Positions 33,924-43,345 of a stretch of DNA of 64,000 bases are shown piece after piece. Within the stretch, counting starts at the first letter, position 1. Every line of letters starts with the position of its first letter. A program made the translations under genes and the position numbers. The DNA is from Rhodocyclales bacterium (GTDB taxonomy: Bacteria; Pseudomonadota; Gammaproteobacteria; Burkholderiales; Rhodocyclaceae). The stretch lies in NCBI GenBank assembly GCA_016235025.1, contig JACRMV010000002.1:372001-436000 (forward strand), given 5' to 3'. The notes under the pieces were generated by a model that worked only from the letters and a program-made list of their open reading frames with translations, made no database searches and was not told where the DNA came from.

Positions 33924-33954
33924 GGGCGCGTATTCTGCCAGTTAGAATGCGCCC
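33924..33954. promoter_or_regulatory. Inverted repeat in the bioF/ubiD divergent promoter region
   Basis: GGGCGC, GT, ATTCT, a 7-base spacer and then AGAAT, GCGCCC form an almost perfect dyad in the 90-base gap between the divergent bioF and ubiD genes. TAGAAT (33943-33948) on the plus strand could be a -10 box. A dyad in this position may be an operator for either gene; it does not resemble the BioR box, and I cannot name a regulator. Confidence 0.4.
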
Positions 33955-33996
33955 GTGGACGCGTGCGCGCCCGACGGACAGCAAAAGGATGAGCGG

Positions 33997-35469
33997 ATGA
34001 AGTATCACGATTTGCGGGATTTTGTGCAGCAGCTCGAGGCTGTTGGCGAATTGAAACGCATCGCCGTTGCGGTCGATCCGTATCTTGAAATGACCGAAAT
34101 CGCCGATCGCGTATTGCGCGCCGGCGGGCCGGCGCTGCTGTTCGAGAACCCCAGGGGGCATTCGATGCCGGTGCTGGCCAACCTGTTCGGCACGCCGCAG
34201 CGCGTCGCGCTGGGCATGGGGCAGAATGGGGCGAACTGGAAAACCGCGCTGCGCGAAGTCGGCACGCTGCTGGCCTACCTCAAGGAACCCGAGCCGCCCA
34301 AGGGCTTGAAGGATGTCTGGGAAAAATTGCCGGTGTTGAAGCAGGTGCTGAACATGGCGCCGAAGCTGGTGTCCTCCGCGCCGTGTCAGGAGATCGTCTG
34401 GGAAGGCAAGGAGGTTGACCTGTCGCGTCTGCCAATCCAGACCTGCTGGCCGGGCGATGTGGCGCCGCTGATTACCTGGGGGCTGACGGTGACGCGCGGG
34501 CCGCAGAAATCACGGCAAAACCTCGGCATCTACCGGCAGCAGGTGATCGCGCCGAACAAGGTGATCATGCGCTGGCTGGCGCATCGTGGCGGCGCGCTGG
34601 ATTTTCGCGACCATTGCGCGGCGCACCCGGGTGTCCCGTTTCCCGTCGCCGTGGTGCTCGGCTGCGATCCGGCGACCATCCTCGGTGCGGTGACGCCGGT
34701 GCCGGATACGCTTTCGGAATATCAGTTCGCCGGCTTGCTGCGCGGCGCGAAGACTGAACTGACGAAGTGCCTCGGCTCGGATTTGCAGGTGCCGGCGCGG
34801 GCCGAGATCGTGCTCGAAGGTGTGATTCATCCCGGTGAAACGGCCCTTGAGGGGCCGTATGGCGACCACACCGGCTACTACAACGAGCAGGCGGAATTTC
34901 CGGTATTCACCATCGAGCGCATGACCCTGCGGCGCGACCCGCTTTATCACTCGACCTATACCGGCAAGCCGCCGGACGAGCCGGCGATGCTGGGCGTGGC
35001 GCTCAATGAGGTGTTCGTGCCGCTGTTGCAGAAGCAGTATCCGGAGATCGTCGATTTCTACCTGCCGCCCGAGGGCTGCTCCTACCGCATGGCGGTGGTC
35101 TCGATCCGCAAGCAGTATCCGGGACATGCCAAGCGGGTGATGTTCGGCATCTGGAGTTTCCTGCGCCAGTTCATGTACACCAAGTTCATCATCGTTACCG
35201 ACGAGGATGTTGATGTGCGCGACTGGAAAGAGGTCATCTGGGCGCTGACCACGCGGGTGGACGCGGCGCGCGATGCGCTGATTGTCGAGAACACGCCGAT
35301 CGACTACCTCGATTTCGCCTCGCCGGTTTCCGGCCTGGGCAGCAAGCTGGGCATCGATGCGACCCACAAGTGGCCGGGCGAGACGACACGCGAATGGGGC
35401 CGTCCGATTATCATGGACGCAGCGGTGAAACAGCGCGTTGATGCGCTCTGGCAGCAACTTGGACTGTAA
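33997..35469 (+). CDS. ubiD: 4-hydroxy-3-polyprenylbenzoate decarboxylase
   Basis: UbiD decarboxylates the prenylated benzoate in ubiquinone synthesis with prenylated FMN made by UbiX. The protein has 490 residues from the ATG at 33997, which has an AAGGA site 7 bases upstream. Family stretches include [55 protein letters not shown]-like [18 protein letters not shown], and [15 protein letters not shown], which contains conserved active-site residues. Confidence 0.96.
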   Translation: MKYHDLRDFVQQLEAVGELKRIAVAVDPYLEMTEIADRVLRAGGPALLFENPRGHSMPVLANLFGTPQRVALGMGQNGANWKTALREVGTLLAYLKEPEPPKGLKDVWEKLPVLKQVLNMAPKLVSSAPCQEIVWEGKEVDLSRLPIQTCWPGDVAPLITWGLTVTRGPQKSRQNLGIYRQQVIAPNKVIMRWLAHRGGALDFRDHCAAHPGVPFPVAVVLGCDPATILGAVTPVPDTLSEYQFAGLLRGAKTELTKCLGSDLQVPARAEIVLEGVIHPGETALEGPYGDHTGYYNEQAEFPVFTIERMTLRRDPLYHSTYTGKPPDEPAMLGVALNEVFVPLLQKQYPEIVDFYLPPEGCSYRMAVVSIRKQYPGHAKRVMFGIWSFLRQFMYTKFIIVTDEDVDVRDWKEVIWALTTRVDAARDALIVENTPIDYLDFASPVSGLGSKLGIDATHKWPGETTREWGRPIIMDAAVKQRVDALWQQLGL

Positions 35470-35478
35470 GGAGAAGAC

Positions 35479-35901
35479 ATGGCGGACTTTGACCAGGATG
35501 GCGGCAGCATTCGTGATGCAGATCGGCTCGATGGGCCGCGTGCCTGGGCGCACGTGATGTACGGCCTGCATGCGCTCTCGGCGCTGTCGGGGATACTTAC
35601 TTCGGCCACCGTGGTTGGCGCCTTCGTCTTCGGCTGGCCGTCGATCATCGCGGTAATCATCAACCGGGCCACCCACGAGCGCGTGCGCGGCACCTGGCTG
35701 GATACCCACTGGCGCTGGCAGTGGCGCAGCTTCTGGTTTGCCGCGCTGTGGCTGCTGATTGCCGGGCTGCTGTTCATCACCTTCATTGGCATTCCCGCTG
35801 CCATTCTGGCCATCGTCGGCACCGGATTGTGGGTGCTCTACCGTGTGGTTCGCGGCTGGCTGGCGTTGCTGGATGGGCGCAGCATGCCGCTGCCGGATTG
35901 A
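35479..35901 (+). CDS. Small membrane protein (DUF4870-like)
   Basis: The protein has 140 residues and about three helices: one at residues 35-60 (SALSGILTSATVVGAFVFGWPSIIAVII) and a pair in the second half (FWFAALWLLIAGLLFITFIGIPAAILAIVGTGLWVLY). The pattern of a helix, a short RATHERVRGTWLDTH loop and a helical hairpin fits DUF4870-type proteins, whose role is unknown. AAGGAG lies 6 bases before the ATG. It follows ubiD by 9 bases and is probably cotranscribed with it. Confidence 0.7.
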   Translation: MADFDQDGGSIRDADRLDGPRAWAHVMYGLHALSALSGILTSATVVGAFVFGWPSIIAVIINRATHERVRGTWLDTHWRWQWRSFWFAALWLLIAGLLFITFIGIPAAILAIVGTGLWVLYRVVRGWLALLDGRSMPLPD

Positions 35902-35908
35902 GCGGGGA

Positions 35909-36298
35909 TCACGCGTCTTTGCGCTCGATCAATTCGATCTTGTAGCCGTCGGGGTCTTCGGCGAAGGCGATGACTGTGCTGCCGCCCTTCATCGGGCCGG
36001 CTTCGCGCACTACCTTGCCGCCGCGTGCGCGTATTGCGGCGCAGGCTGCTGCCGCATCCGGCACGGCGAGGGCGATATGACCAAAGCCGGTGCCGAGTTC
36101 GTAATGCGTGACACCCCAGTTGTGGGTGAGCTCGATCACCGCGCTTTTATCTTCGTCATCGAAGCCGACGAAGGCGAGGGTGAATTTGCCTTCCGGATAA
36201 TCCGTGCGCCGCAGCAGACGCATGCCGAGGACTTCGGTATAAAAGGCGATTGAGCGTTCCAGGTCGCCGACACGGAGCATGGTGTGCAGTATTCTCAT
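35909..36298 (-). CDS. gloA: Lactoylglutathione lyase (glyoxalase I)
   Basis: GloA isomerises the methylglyoxal-glutathione hemithioacetal. The 129-residue protein shows [31 protein letters not shown] with the first His ligand, a Glu ligand in [21 protein letters not shown] and [14 protein letters not shown] with the last Glu. The length and metal ligands match the Ni/Co-dependent bacterial type. It is convergent with the DUF4870-like gene and 10 bases downstream of the YgjP-type gene on the same strand. Confidence 0.95.
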   Translation of the reverse strand: MRILHTMLRVGDLERSIAFYTEVLGMRLLRRTDYPEGKFTLAFVGFDDEDKSAVIELTHNWGVTHYELGTGFGHIALAVPDAAAACAAIRARGGKVVREAGPMKGGSTVIAFAEDPDGYKIELIERKDA

Positions 36299-36308
36299 TG
36301 CATTTCCT

Positions 36309-37058
36309 TCAAAGTATCGGCAGCGAGGCGGCGTGGGCCTTGAGCGTGGTGCGCGCCTTCTGCCAGTGGGGATAAATCTGTTCCACGACGCGCCAGAAGC
36401 GCGGGCTGTGGTTCATTTCCAGCAAATGGGCGACTTCGTGGGCGACGACATAGTCGCTGATGTGGGCAGGGAGATGAATCAGCCGCCAGTTGATGCGGAT
36501 GCCGCTGATGCTGCTGCAACTGCCCCAGCAGGTGCGGGCGGTGGACAGGCCGAGCGGCGGGGCGGGCAGGTCGAGCTGCGCCGTGTAGTGCGCCACGCGG
36601 GCGCCGAAATGCTCCAGTGCACGCCCCTTCAGGGCGCGTGTCGCGAGCTGGCCGAGATCGGCTTCCGCGCGGGCCTCCAGCACCAGCGTTTGCGCCACCC
36701 AGCGAATGCGGTTGGCGCCGGGGAGGACGCGTACCTCGATGTTCTCGCCGAGCAATGGCAGGCGTATGCCATCCGCCAGACGCAGGTGGCGGGGTGCTGC
36801 GCGGCTGGCCAGTTCGTCAAGCTTTTGTATCACCCAGGCACCGTGGCTCATGACAAACGCTTCGATTTCAGCCAGCGGCATGCGCGTTGGCGCAGAGAGG
36901 CGCAGGCCGCGCTCGTCGATGGTCATGGCCAGCCGCCGGGCGCCGCTCTTGAGCCGGTAGTCGATGACGCGGCCGGCTATCAGCAGGCGCCGCGTCTTCG
37001 CTGCGGGCGAGACATCGGGCTCGGGCAGACGGAACAGCTTGAGTTGTTCGAGCAGCAT
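36309..37058 (-). CDS. YgjP-like (DUF45) zinc metallopeptidase
   Basis: The protein has 249 residues. The C-terminal part has the zinc motif [26 protein letters not shown] (HExxH plus the second histidine and a WxxV segment) and the preceding [36 protein letters not shown] typical of YgjP/DUF45. The N-terminal half is the usual beta-rich part. The physiological substrate is unknown. Its ATG overlaps the stop of the upstream paralogue by one base (TGATG). Confidence 0.88.
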   Translation of the reverse strand: MLLEQLKLFRLPEPDVSPAAKTRRLLIAGRVIDYRLKSGARRLAMTIDERGLRLSAPTRMPLAEIEAFVMSHGAWVIQKLDELASRAAPRHLRLADGIRLPLLGENIEVRVLPGANRIRWVAQTLVLEARAEADLGQLATRALKGRALEHFGARVAHYTAQLDLPAPPLGLSTARTCWGSCSSISGIRINWRLIHLPAHISDYVVAHEVAHLLEMNHSPRFWRVVEQIYPHWQKARTTLKAHAASLPIL

Positions 37059-37552
37059 CAGTGGTCTGCCGTGGCGAATAAATCGACCGCTTGTGGCAGT
37101 GGCGGCGCCGGCGGCAGCGTGGCCAGTGCGCGTTCGATGGCCTGGGCAATCACGGCAGCGGGTTGTTCGATCAGCCGCCAGTGACAGCGCACGGTATCGG
37201 CATCCTGCACCTCGATCCAGTGACTGCGCGCGGCGAAAGACAGCGCCAGGCGTGGCGTTCGCCGTCCTGCCAGCGCCGAGTTTTCGGCAATCAGTTGCGT
37301 CAGATGGTGCATCGCCTGTTCGCGCAGCCAGGCTTCGGCCCGATCCTGTATCTGGCGTGGCGTGGCCTGCGGCGGCAGCGGCAAATGCAATACGTCATTT
37401 TCCTGCGTCGCCTGGCTGTGGGCATTGTCCAGTTGCAGGCGCAACGCACGGCCGCGACAGAGAATCGTTGCCCCCGTGTGCCAGCGTGTTGCGGCATCCG
37501 GGGCGGCGGCGTCGAGCCGCAAATCAAGTTGCGGTTTGCGCAGCGACCTCAT
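37058..37552 (-). CDS. Truncated YgjP-like paralogue lacking the HExxH motif
   Basis: The protein has 164 residues from the ATG at 37552. It aligns by eye with the N-terminal two thirds of the neighbouring YgjP-type protein: RRTPRLALSFAARSHWIEVQDADTVRCHWRLIEQPAAVIAQAIERAL corresponds to [42 protein letters not shown]. The histidines of the zinc site are replaced. It overlaps plsC by 29 bases and YgjP by one. It is either a duplicated regulatory partner or a decaying copy; the intact frame and tight packing favour a working gene. A 24-base motif copy lies within it. Confidence 0.6.
   Translation of the reverse strand: MRSLRKPQLDLRLDAAAPDAATRWHTGATILCRGRALRLQLDNAHSQATQENDVLHLPLPPQATPRQIQDRAEAWLREQAMHHLTQLIAENSALAGRRTPRLALSFAARSHWIEVQDADTVRCHWRLIEQPAAVIAQAIERALATLPPAPPLPQAVDLFATADH
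37261..37284 (-). repeat. 24-base interspersed motif, copy 7
   Basis: On the minus strand: AAACTCGGCGCTGG, then CAGG, then ACGGCG, with one mismatch in the first block. It encodes NSALAGRRT in the YgjP paralogue; the CusA copy encodes KSALAGRRP in the same frame. Confidence 0.55.
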
Positions 37553-38306
37553 TTTTGTCGTGATAGAGATGCGGGCTGATGCGGCGCATTTCGGCTTCGA
37601 TCCAGGTTTCGGCCCGGGCCAGAACTTCCGATGCGCTGAGGCCGGTCGGGTCGATCGCCGGGCCGATGCTGATCGTTGCCAGGCCGCTCTTTTTGAACAG
37701 CGCGTTGCGGCCCCAGAACTCGCCCGAGTTGAGCGCCACCGGCACCACCGGCGCGCCGGTGGCGACGGCGAGCAGGGCGCCGCCGCCCTTGTAGCGGTTT
37801 TTCCCTCCCGGTGGTGCACGCGTGCCTTCGGGAAAGATGATGACCGTATAGCCGTCGTCCAGCCGGTCGCGACCCTGGTCGATCAGATGTTTGATGGCTT
37901 CCTTGCCGGCTTCTCGGTCGATCTCGATCATCGGCGTCATGGCCAGCGCCCAGCCGAAAAAAGGCAGGCGGCGGATTTCCTTCTTCCAGACAAACACCGC
38001 ATCTTTGAACACTTCCTGCAGGACCAGCGTTTCCCAGGCCGACTGGTGCTTGGAGAAGACAATGGCGGAGCGCGGCGGGATGTTCCCGGCGCCGATCAGC
38101 CGGTAGGGAATGCCCAGCACATGCTTCACCAGCCAGATCGCAAAGCGCACCCAGGGCATCGCCAGGCGATGCCGCTGGTGGAGTGAGAGCGGCAGGCTGA
38201 CGAGAATGAAGATCAGTGTGAACGGCGGCGTGACGATGACCAGAATCAGCAGGAACAGCAGGGAGCGAATGGATGCGAGCATCGGCGAGGCGTCAGGCGA
38301 GGACAT
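37524..38306 (-). CDS. plsC: 1-acyl-sn-glycerol-3-phosphate acyltransferase
   Basis: PlsC makes phosphatidic acid at the inner membrane. The protein has 260 residues with an N-terminal hydrophobic segment (residues 10-40). The catalytic block reads VFSKHQSAWET, so the usual H-x4-D is H-x4-E here, a variant common in betaproteobacterial homologues. The second block IIFPEGTRAPPGGKNRYKGGGA and a third, PVVPVALNSGEFWG, are normal. It overlaps gmhB by 14 bases at its start. Confidence 0.92.
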   Translation of the reverse strand: MSSPDASPMLASIRSLLFLLILVIVTPPFTLIFILVSLPLSLHQRHRLAMPWVRFAIWLVKHVLGIPYRLIGAGNIPPRSAIVFSKHQSAWETLVLQEVFKDAVFVWKKEIRRLPFFGWALAMTPMIEIDREAGKEAIKHLIDQGRDRLDDGYTVIIFPEGTRAPPGGKNRYKGGGALLAVATGAPVVPVALNSGEFWGRNALFKKSGLATISIGPAIDPTGLSASEVLARAETWIEAEMRRISPHLYHDKNEVAAQTAT

Positions 38307-38826
38307 GGGCGACGGCGGCGGCCAGATCGCGGAAGATCAGGGTGCCGGGTGGCAGGTCGGGATCGGCGGCGGTTTTTTCGCCCTTGCCGGTGCGTACCAG
38401 CAGCGGCTGTGCGCCGACGGCTGCGGCGGCTTGCAGGTCGCGCAGCGAGTCACCCACGGTGGGCACGCCGGTCAGGTCGGCATTGAAGCGTGCGGCGATT
38501 TCTTCCAGCATGCCGGACTTGGGTTTGCGGCAGGCGCACTCATCGGCGCCCGTGTGCGGACAGAAAAAGAAGGCATCGATGCGTCCGCCCGCCTGTGACA
38601 GGGCCTTCAGCATCTTGTCGTGGATGGCGTTGAGCGTGTCCATATCGAACAGCCCGCGGCCGATGCCGGACTGGTTGGTCGCCACCACCACGCGATACCC
38701 TGCCTGATTGAGCCGGGCGATGGCATCGAGGCTGCCGGGGATCGGCTTCCATTCATCGGGCGATTTGATGAACTGGGCGGAATCGAAGTTGATTACGCCG
38801 TCGCGGTCAAGGATGATGAGCTTCAT
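38293..38826 (-). CDS. gmhB: D-glycero-beta-D-manno-heptose 1,7-bisphosphate 7-phosphatase
   Basis: GmhB is a HAD-family phosphatase in ADP-heptose synthesis for lipopolysaccharide core. The protein has 177 residues: catalytic DRDGVIN at the N-terminus, VVATNQSGIGRGLF, the zinc-binding CPHTGADECACRKPKSGM loop characteristic of GmhB, and VGDSLRDLQAAAAVGA. It sits upstream of plsC, a frequent arrangement near glyQS in this group. Confidence 0.94.
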   Translation of the reverse strand: MKLIILDRDGVINFDSAQFIKSPDEWKPIPGSLDAIARLNQAGYRVVVATNQSGIGRGLFDMDTLNAIHDKMLKALSQAGGRIDAFFFCPHTGADECACRKPKSGMLEEIAARFNADLTGVPTVGDSLRDLQAAAAVGAQPLLVRTGKGEKTAADPDLPPGTLIFRDLAAAVAHVLA

Positions 38827-38914
38827 CGTGAGTTGAGTTTACGCAGGGCGATGGAGTTGGAAGGCGCGGAAAACGGCGGTCTGTCCTGGCTATTCAAGGG
38901 GTTTTCCTGTGACA

Positions 38915-39265
38915 TCAAAGCAGTTCGATGCCAAAACGTCGCATGAGCAGCGCGAACAGGCCGAAGCAGATGACGGTGATGAGACTGCTGGCCAGCAGCG
39001 TCGGCCAGAATCCCAGGCGCGGCAGCAGCGCGGGAAAGGCCAGGAACATCGGCAGTGTGGGCAGCGCATACCAGAAGGTGTACCAGGCCTGATTCGCCAC
39101 TTTCGATTCGGGCTGGTTTTCCAGATGCAGCCAGATCAGCGCCAGGATCGTGACCAGCGGCAATGCCGCAATCAACCCGCCGAGCTTGTCGCTGCGCTTG
39201 GCCAGTTCCGAAACCAGCACCACGATCGCGGCGGTGACAAAGTACTTGGTGACGATCCAGGCCAT
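38915..39265 (-). CDS. DUF3147 family membrane protein
   Basis: The protein has 116 residues from the ATG at 39265 and about four helices: FVTAAIVVLVSELAKRSDKLGGLIAALPLVTILALIW, WYALPTLPMFLAFPALLPRLGFWPTLLASSLITVICFGLFALL. The SDKLGGLIAALP block is typical of DUF3147. Its function is unknown. The start is 29 bases after the glyS stop, so it may be cotranscribed with glyQS. Confidence 0.8.
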   Translation of the reverse strand: MAWIVTKYFVTAAIVVLVSELAKRSDKLGGLIAALPLVTILALIWLHLENQPESKVANQAWYTFWYALPTLPMFLAFPALLPRLGFWPTLLASSLITVICFGLFALLMRRFGIELL

Positions 39266-39294
39266 GTTGTGCTGGCGGAGTGGCGGGCGGATGC

Positions 39295-41382
39295 TCAACT
39301 CGACAGCCGCGAAATGTCCGCGACGCGATTCATCAGTCCGGCCAGCCTTGCCAGCAGTGCCAGACGGTTGGCACGGACGGCGAGATCTTCGGCGTTGACC
39401 ATTACGCCCTCGAAGAAAGCATCGACGCTGCGACGCAAGCCGGCCAGGGTTTTCAGGGCGGCGGTGTAGTTGCTGGCGGCAAGTTGCGCTTCGATTGCAG
39501 GCGCAAGTTTTTCAAGGTCGGCAAACAATGCGCGCTCGGCTTCTTCCTGAAACAGCGCCGGGTCGATTGTTCCGCCAAAGGGCGCAGACGCTTTGCATTC
39601 CCTGTGGTCAGACTTTTTCAGGATGTTGACGATGCGCTTGTTGGCCGCCGCGAGTGCAGCCGCTTCGGGCAACTGGGCGAAGGCTTCGACGGCCGCCAGG
39701 CGCAGCGGCACTTCATCGATGCGGTTGGGGTTTTGCGCCAACACGGCGTCGACGGTATTCACCTCGTGTCCGGCGTCGCGCAGCAGGTGGCGCAGCCGTT
39801 CGCGGAAAAAGTCGGCGCTGGTGATACGGTAATCGCCGGTGAGCAGCGCGGGCGAAAAGCCGGCGGCGGCATCGTCGATGAGGTCGTCGAGGGCGAGCGG
39901 CAAGGGGGTTTCCATCAGCATGCGCAGGACACCCAACGCCGCGCGGCGCAAGGCAAACGGATCCTTGTCACCGGTCGGGATCTGGCCGATGCCGAAGAAG
40001 CCGATCAGCGCATCCAGCTTGTCGGCCAGCGCCACGGCGCAGGCAATCGACCCCCTGGGCAAGGCATCGCCATTGAAGCGCGGCCGGTAATGGGCTTCGA
40101 TGGCGTCGGCCACGAGCGGCGATTCGCCGTCGGCAAGCGCGTAGTAGCGGCCCATGATGCCTTGCAACTCGGGGAATTCGCCAACCATGTCGCTGACCAG
40201 ATCGGCCTTCGCCAGCAAGGCGGCGCGTTCGGCCAGCGTTGCGTCGGCGCCGAGCCGGTGCGCAATTTTCGCCGCCAGCTTGACCAGCCGGTCGACGCGC
40301 TCGCCCTGGGTGCCGAGCTTGTTGTGATAGACCACGCTGGACAACTTGCCAATGCGGGCGGAGAGCGGCGTCTTCTTGTCGGTCTCGAAGAAGAATTTGG
40401 CATCGGCCAGGCGCGGCCGCACCACGCGGGCATTGCCGGTGATGATGTGCGTCGGGTCGGCCACCTTCATGTTGCTGACGAGGAGGAAACGGTTGGTCAG
40501 TTTGTTTCCGTCCATCAATGGAAAATACTTCTGGTTCGCCTTCATGGTCAGGATCAGGCATTCCTGCGGCACGGCGAGGAATTCGGCCTCGAACCCGGCT
40601 TCATATACGGCCGGATATTCGACCAGCGCGGTGACTTCATCGAGTAGCGCATCGTCCTGCAGCCATGTGCGATGGCCTGCGGCGGCATCGAGCTGGGCGC
40701 GGATCATCTCGCGGCGCCGGGCGAAGTCGGCAATGACATGGCCATTTTCTTCGAGTGCGGTCGCGTACGCTTCGGCGCGGGAAAGGGTGATTTCGCCGGC
40801 ACTCTGGAAACGGTGGCCGCGGGTGACGTTGCGGCTCTGGAGTCCGAGCACTTCACCGGCGAGGGTACGGTCACCGTGCATCAACACCAGGCCGTGCACC
40901 GGCCGCACGAATTGCACTTCGCTGCTGCCCCAGCGCATCAGTTTTGCCACCGGCAGTTTTTTCAGTGCGGTTTCGACCATGGCGGGCAGGTGCAGATCGA
41001 TGCGTTCGCCGGTTTTCTTCAGACGGACGGCGAAATACGCCGTCTTGCCATCGCCGACTTTTTCGAGTTGCGAAAACTCGACACCGGCGCTGCGCATGAA
41101 GCCTTCCAGCGCCTGGGTCGGCGTGCCGGAAGCCGAGATGCCTGCGGCGACTGCCGGGCCTTTCTTCTCGATCACGCGGTCGGGCTGGGTTTCCAGGCAG
41201 TCGTCAAATTGCAGCGCCAGCCGGCGCGGCGTGGCGAACCAGCGGCCGGCATTGTCTGGCGCGATGAAGCCGGCCTCCGCCAGCGATTTTTGCATCTGTT
41301 CGCGGAAGGACAGGCCGAGTCTGGCGAGCGACTTTGGCGGCAGTTCTTCGGTGAGCAGTTCGATCAGCAATGTGGCCTTCAT
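39295..41382 (-). CDS. glyS: Glycyl-tRNA synthetase beta subunit
   Basis: GlyS is the tRNA-binding subunit of the alpha2beta2 glycyl-tRNA synthetase. The protein has 695 residues: N-terminal [29 protein letters not shown]-type [43 protein letters not shown], and the HD-like [20 protein letters not shown]. The C-terminal domain ends with the DALR-type anticodon-binding region. It overlaps glyQ by 4 bases. Confidence 0.97.
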   Translation of the reverse strand: MKATLLIELLTEELPPKSLARLGLSFREQMQKSLAEAGFIAPDNAGRWFATPRRLALQFDDCLETQPDRVIEKKGPAVAAGISASGTPTQALEGFMRSAGVEFSQLEKVGDGKTAYFAVRLKKTGERIDLHLPAMVETALKKLPVAKLMRWGSSEVQFVRPVHGLVLMHGDRTLAGEVLGLQSRNVTRGHRFQSAGEITLSRAEAYATALEENGHVIADFARRREMIRAQLDAAAGHRTWLQDDALLDEVTALVEYPAVYEAGFEAEFLAVPQECLILTMKANQKYFPLMDGNKLTNRFLLVSNMKVADPTHIITGNARVVRPRLADAKFFFETDKKTPLSARIGKLSSVVYHNKLGTQGERVDRLVKLAAKIAHRLGADATLAERAALLAKADLVSDMVGEFPELQGIMGRYYALADGESPLVADAIEAHYRPRFNGDALPRGSIACAVALADKLDALIGFFGIGQIPTGDKDPFALRRAALGVLRMLMETPLPLALDDLIDDAAAGFSPALLTGDYRITSADFFRERLRHLLRDAGHEVNTVDAVLAQNPNRIDEVPLRLAAVEAFAQLPEAAALAAANKRIVNILKKSDHRECKASAPFGGTIDPALFQEEAERALFADLEKLAPAIEAQLAASNYTAALKTLAGLRRSVDAFFEGVMVNAEDLAVRANRLALLARLAGLMNRVADISRLSS
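39808..39831 (+). repeat. 24-base interspersed motif, copy 8
   Basis: AAAGTCGGCGCTGG, then TGAT, then ACGGTA, preceded by two more As. It lies in glyS, opposite to the gene, which reads ITSADFF there. Confidence 0.65.
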
Positions 41383-42269
41383 GCCCGGGCTCCTTCCAGC
41401 ATCGGGAAGCCGAGCCGCTCGCGTGAATCGTAATAGGCCTGCGCCACTTCGCGCGCCAGCGCGCGCACACGGCCGATGTAGGCGGCGCGTTCGGTGACTG
41501 AAATCGCGCCGCGCGCATCGAGCAGGTTGAAACTGTGCGAGGCTTTCATCACCATCTCGAAACCGGGCAAGGGCAGGTTGAGGCCGATCAGCCGTTTGGC
41601 TTCCGATTCGAATTTGCCGAACTGGGCAAACAACCAGTCGACATCGGAGTGTTCAAAGTTGTAGGTCGATTGTTCGACCTCATTCTGGTGATACACATCG
41701 CCATAGGTGACACCCGGCGCCCAGACCAGGTCGTAGACGTTTTCGACGCCTTGCAGATACATCGCCAGGCGTTCGATGCCGTAGGTGATTTCGCCCAGCA
41801 CCGGGCGGCAGGCGAGCGAACCGACTTCCTGGAAATAAGTGAATTGGGTCACTTCCATGCCGTCGAGCCAGACTTCCCAGCCCAGCCCCCAGGCGCCAAG
41901 AGTCGGCGATTCCCAGTCGTCCTCGACGAAGCGTATGTCATGTTCCGAGGTGTCGATGCCAAGATGGCGCAGGCTGTCGAGATAGAGCTCCTGGATGTTT
42001 GGCGGATTGGGTTTCAGCACCACCTGATACTGATAGTAGTGTTGCAGGCGGTTCGGGTTCTCGCCGTAGCGGCCATCCTTGGGCCGGCGCGAGGGTTGCA
42101 CATAGGCGGCGCGCCAGGGCTCGGGGCCGAGCGCGCGCAGAAAGGTAGCCGTGTGGAAGGTGCCGGCGCCGACTTCAATGTCATACGGCTGGAGCAACAC
42201 GCAGCCTTGCCGGTTCCAGTAGTCCTGCAGGCGCAGGATGACTTCCTGGAACGTGGGTTTTTGCTTCAT
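41379..42269 (-). CDS. glyQ: Glycyl-tRNA synthetase alpha subunit
   Basis: GlyQ is the catalytic class II subunit. The 296-residue protein shows the family sequence from [47 protein letters not shown] through [32 protein letters not shown] to [24 protein letters not shown]. It is very conserved and complete. It is the first gene of the glyQ-glyS pair. Confidence 0.98.
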   Translation of the reverse strand: MKQKPTFQEVILRLQDYWNRQGCVLLQPYDIEVGAGTFHTATFLRALGPEPWRAAYVQPSRRPKDGRYGENPNRLQHYYQYQVVLKPNPPNIQELYLDSLRHLGIDTSEHDIRFVEDDWESPTLGAWGLGWEVWLDGMEVTQFTYFQEVGSLACRPVLGEITYGIERLAMYLQGVENVYDLVWAPGVTYGDVYHQNEVEQSTYNFEHSDVDWLFAQFGKFESEAKRLIGLNLPLPGFEMVMKASHSFNLLDARGAISVTERAAYIGRVRALAREVAQAYYDSRERLGFPMLEGARA

Positions 42270-42363
42270 GGGATGGAATCCTGCTGGTCGACAAAACGCC
42301 GATTTTACAGGGTTTCCAGTCGCTGCTCGGCAGCCCGGCGACGCTGCCGCAGGGCTGCCGCAC

Positions 42364-43263
42364 TCATGGCGCTACGGGTGCGTCGGGCCGGTCGGCATAG
42401 CCGAGCCAGGAGGTGTCATACACACGGACGTGGCGGAAGCCGAGCGCTTCCAGCACGGCGGCCGTGACCGAGGCGCGCATGCCGCTTTGGCAATACGTGA
42501 TGACTTCCTGCTCCGGATCGAACTGTGCGTAGAGGGCCTTGAGTTTTTCCGGAACGGCCGGGGAGGCCTCATTGCTGTTGACTACCCTGTCTTGCTGGAG
42601 CTGGGCAAAGGCCGCCGCATCCGCCCAGTTGGTCGTGTAGGGAATATTGACGGCACCCGGGATATGGCCGCCCCGGCTGGCATGCACGACCTCGCCGGAG
42701 TACTCGGCGGGCGAGCGTGCATCGATCAACTGGAGCTTGCCGGATTTGAGTTTGGCGAGGAGCTCGTCGGTTTCGATGATGAGCTGCGGCTGCGGCGCCA
42801 GTTTCAGCTTGATGGCCGGCCGGCGGCTGGTCTTGCGCTCCAGCGGCAGTCCGGCATCGATCCAGCCGTCGATGCCGTCATGGAAGACGCTGACAGATGC
42901 CGCGCCGAAATAGCGCAGGGCGAAGCGGCCGAAATAGGCGGGAGGCGCACCCCGGCCGGCATAGACGACGATCTCCCGGCTCGGATCAAGGCCGGCGGCG
43001 GCGAAGATTTTTCCGATTCTGGCTGTCGGCAGGAAATCTTCGGTGTCGGGATCGCGCAGGACGGCGCCGGCATCGCCGATGCTGATCGCGCCGGGCAGAT
43101 GGCCCTTGCGGTAGGCATCGGTGGGACGCACGTCCCAGAGGATGGCGCCGCGTTCCCGGGCGGCCTGAACACCGGCGAGATCGACGATCGGACGGGCGGG
43201 TGCGGCCTGCACGACCAGGGCGGTCAGCGCCACCGCGATGAAACCGATAAAGCGTGAAAGCAT
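42364..43263 (-). CDS. Periplasmic tandem-rhodanese sulfurtransferase
   Basis: The protein has 299 residues from the ATG at 43263, which has GGAGA 7 bases upstream. An N-terminal signal peptide ([22 protein letters not shown]) sends it to the periplasm. Two rhodanese domains follow. The first has [13 protein letters not shown] with no cysteine and is inactive. The second has the active-site loop [11 protein letters not shown] with the catalytic cysteine. The [16 protein letters not shown] and [10 protein letters not shown] motifs are standard. The sulfur acceptor is unknown. Confidence 0.88.
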   Translation of the reverse strand: MLSRFIGFIAVALTALVVQAAPARPIVDLAGVQAARERGAILWDVRPTDAYRKGHLPGAISIGDAGAVLRDPDTEDFLPTARIGKIFAAAGLDPSREIVVYAGRGAPPAYFGRFALRYFGAASVSVFHDGIDGWIDAGLPLERKTSRRPAIKLKLAPQPQLIIETDELLAKLKSGKLQLIDARSPAEYSGEVVHASRGGHIPGAVNIPYTTNWADAAAFAQLQQDRVVNSNEASPAVPEKLKALYAQFDPEQEVITYCQSGMRASVTAAVLEALGFRHVRVYDTSWLGYADRPDAPVAP

Positions 43264-43345
43264 GGCAGTCTCCGGTAAGAAATAAGGGTTCAATTATGCT
43301 CCGAATAGGTTTCTTGCGCCGCGTACCGGAGTTTCTGCAGCAGGC

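Noticed and set aside
42125-42150. GAAGTCGGCGCCGGCACC (minus strand) in glyQ as another repeat copy
   Set aside because: It encodes the universally conserved EVGAGTF of GlyQ, so the likeness is explained by the protein.
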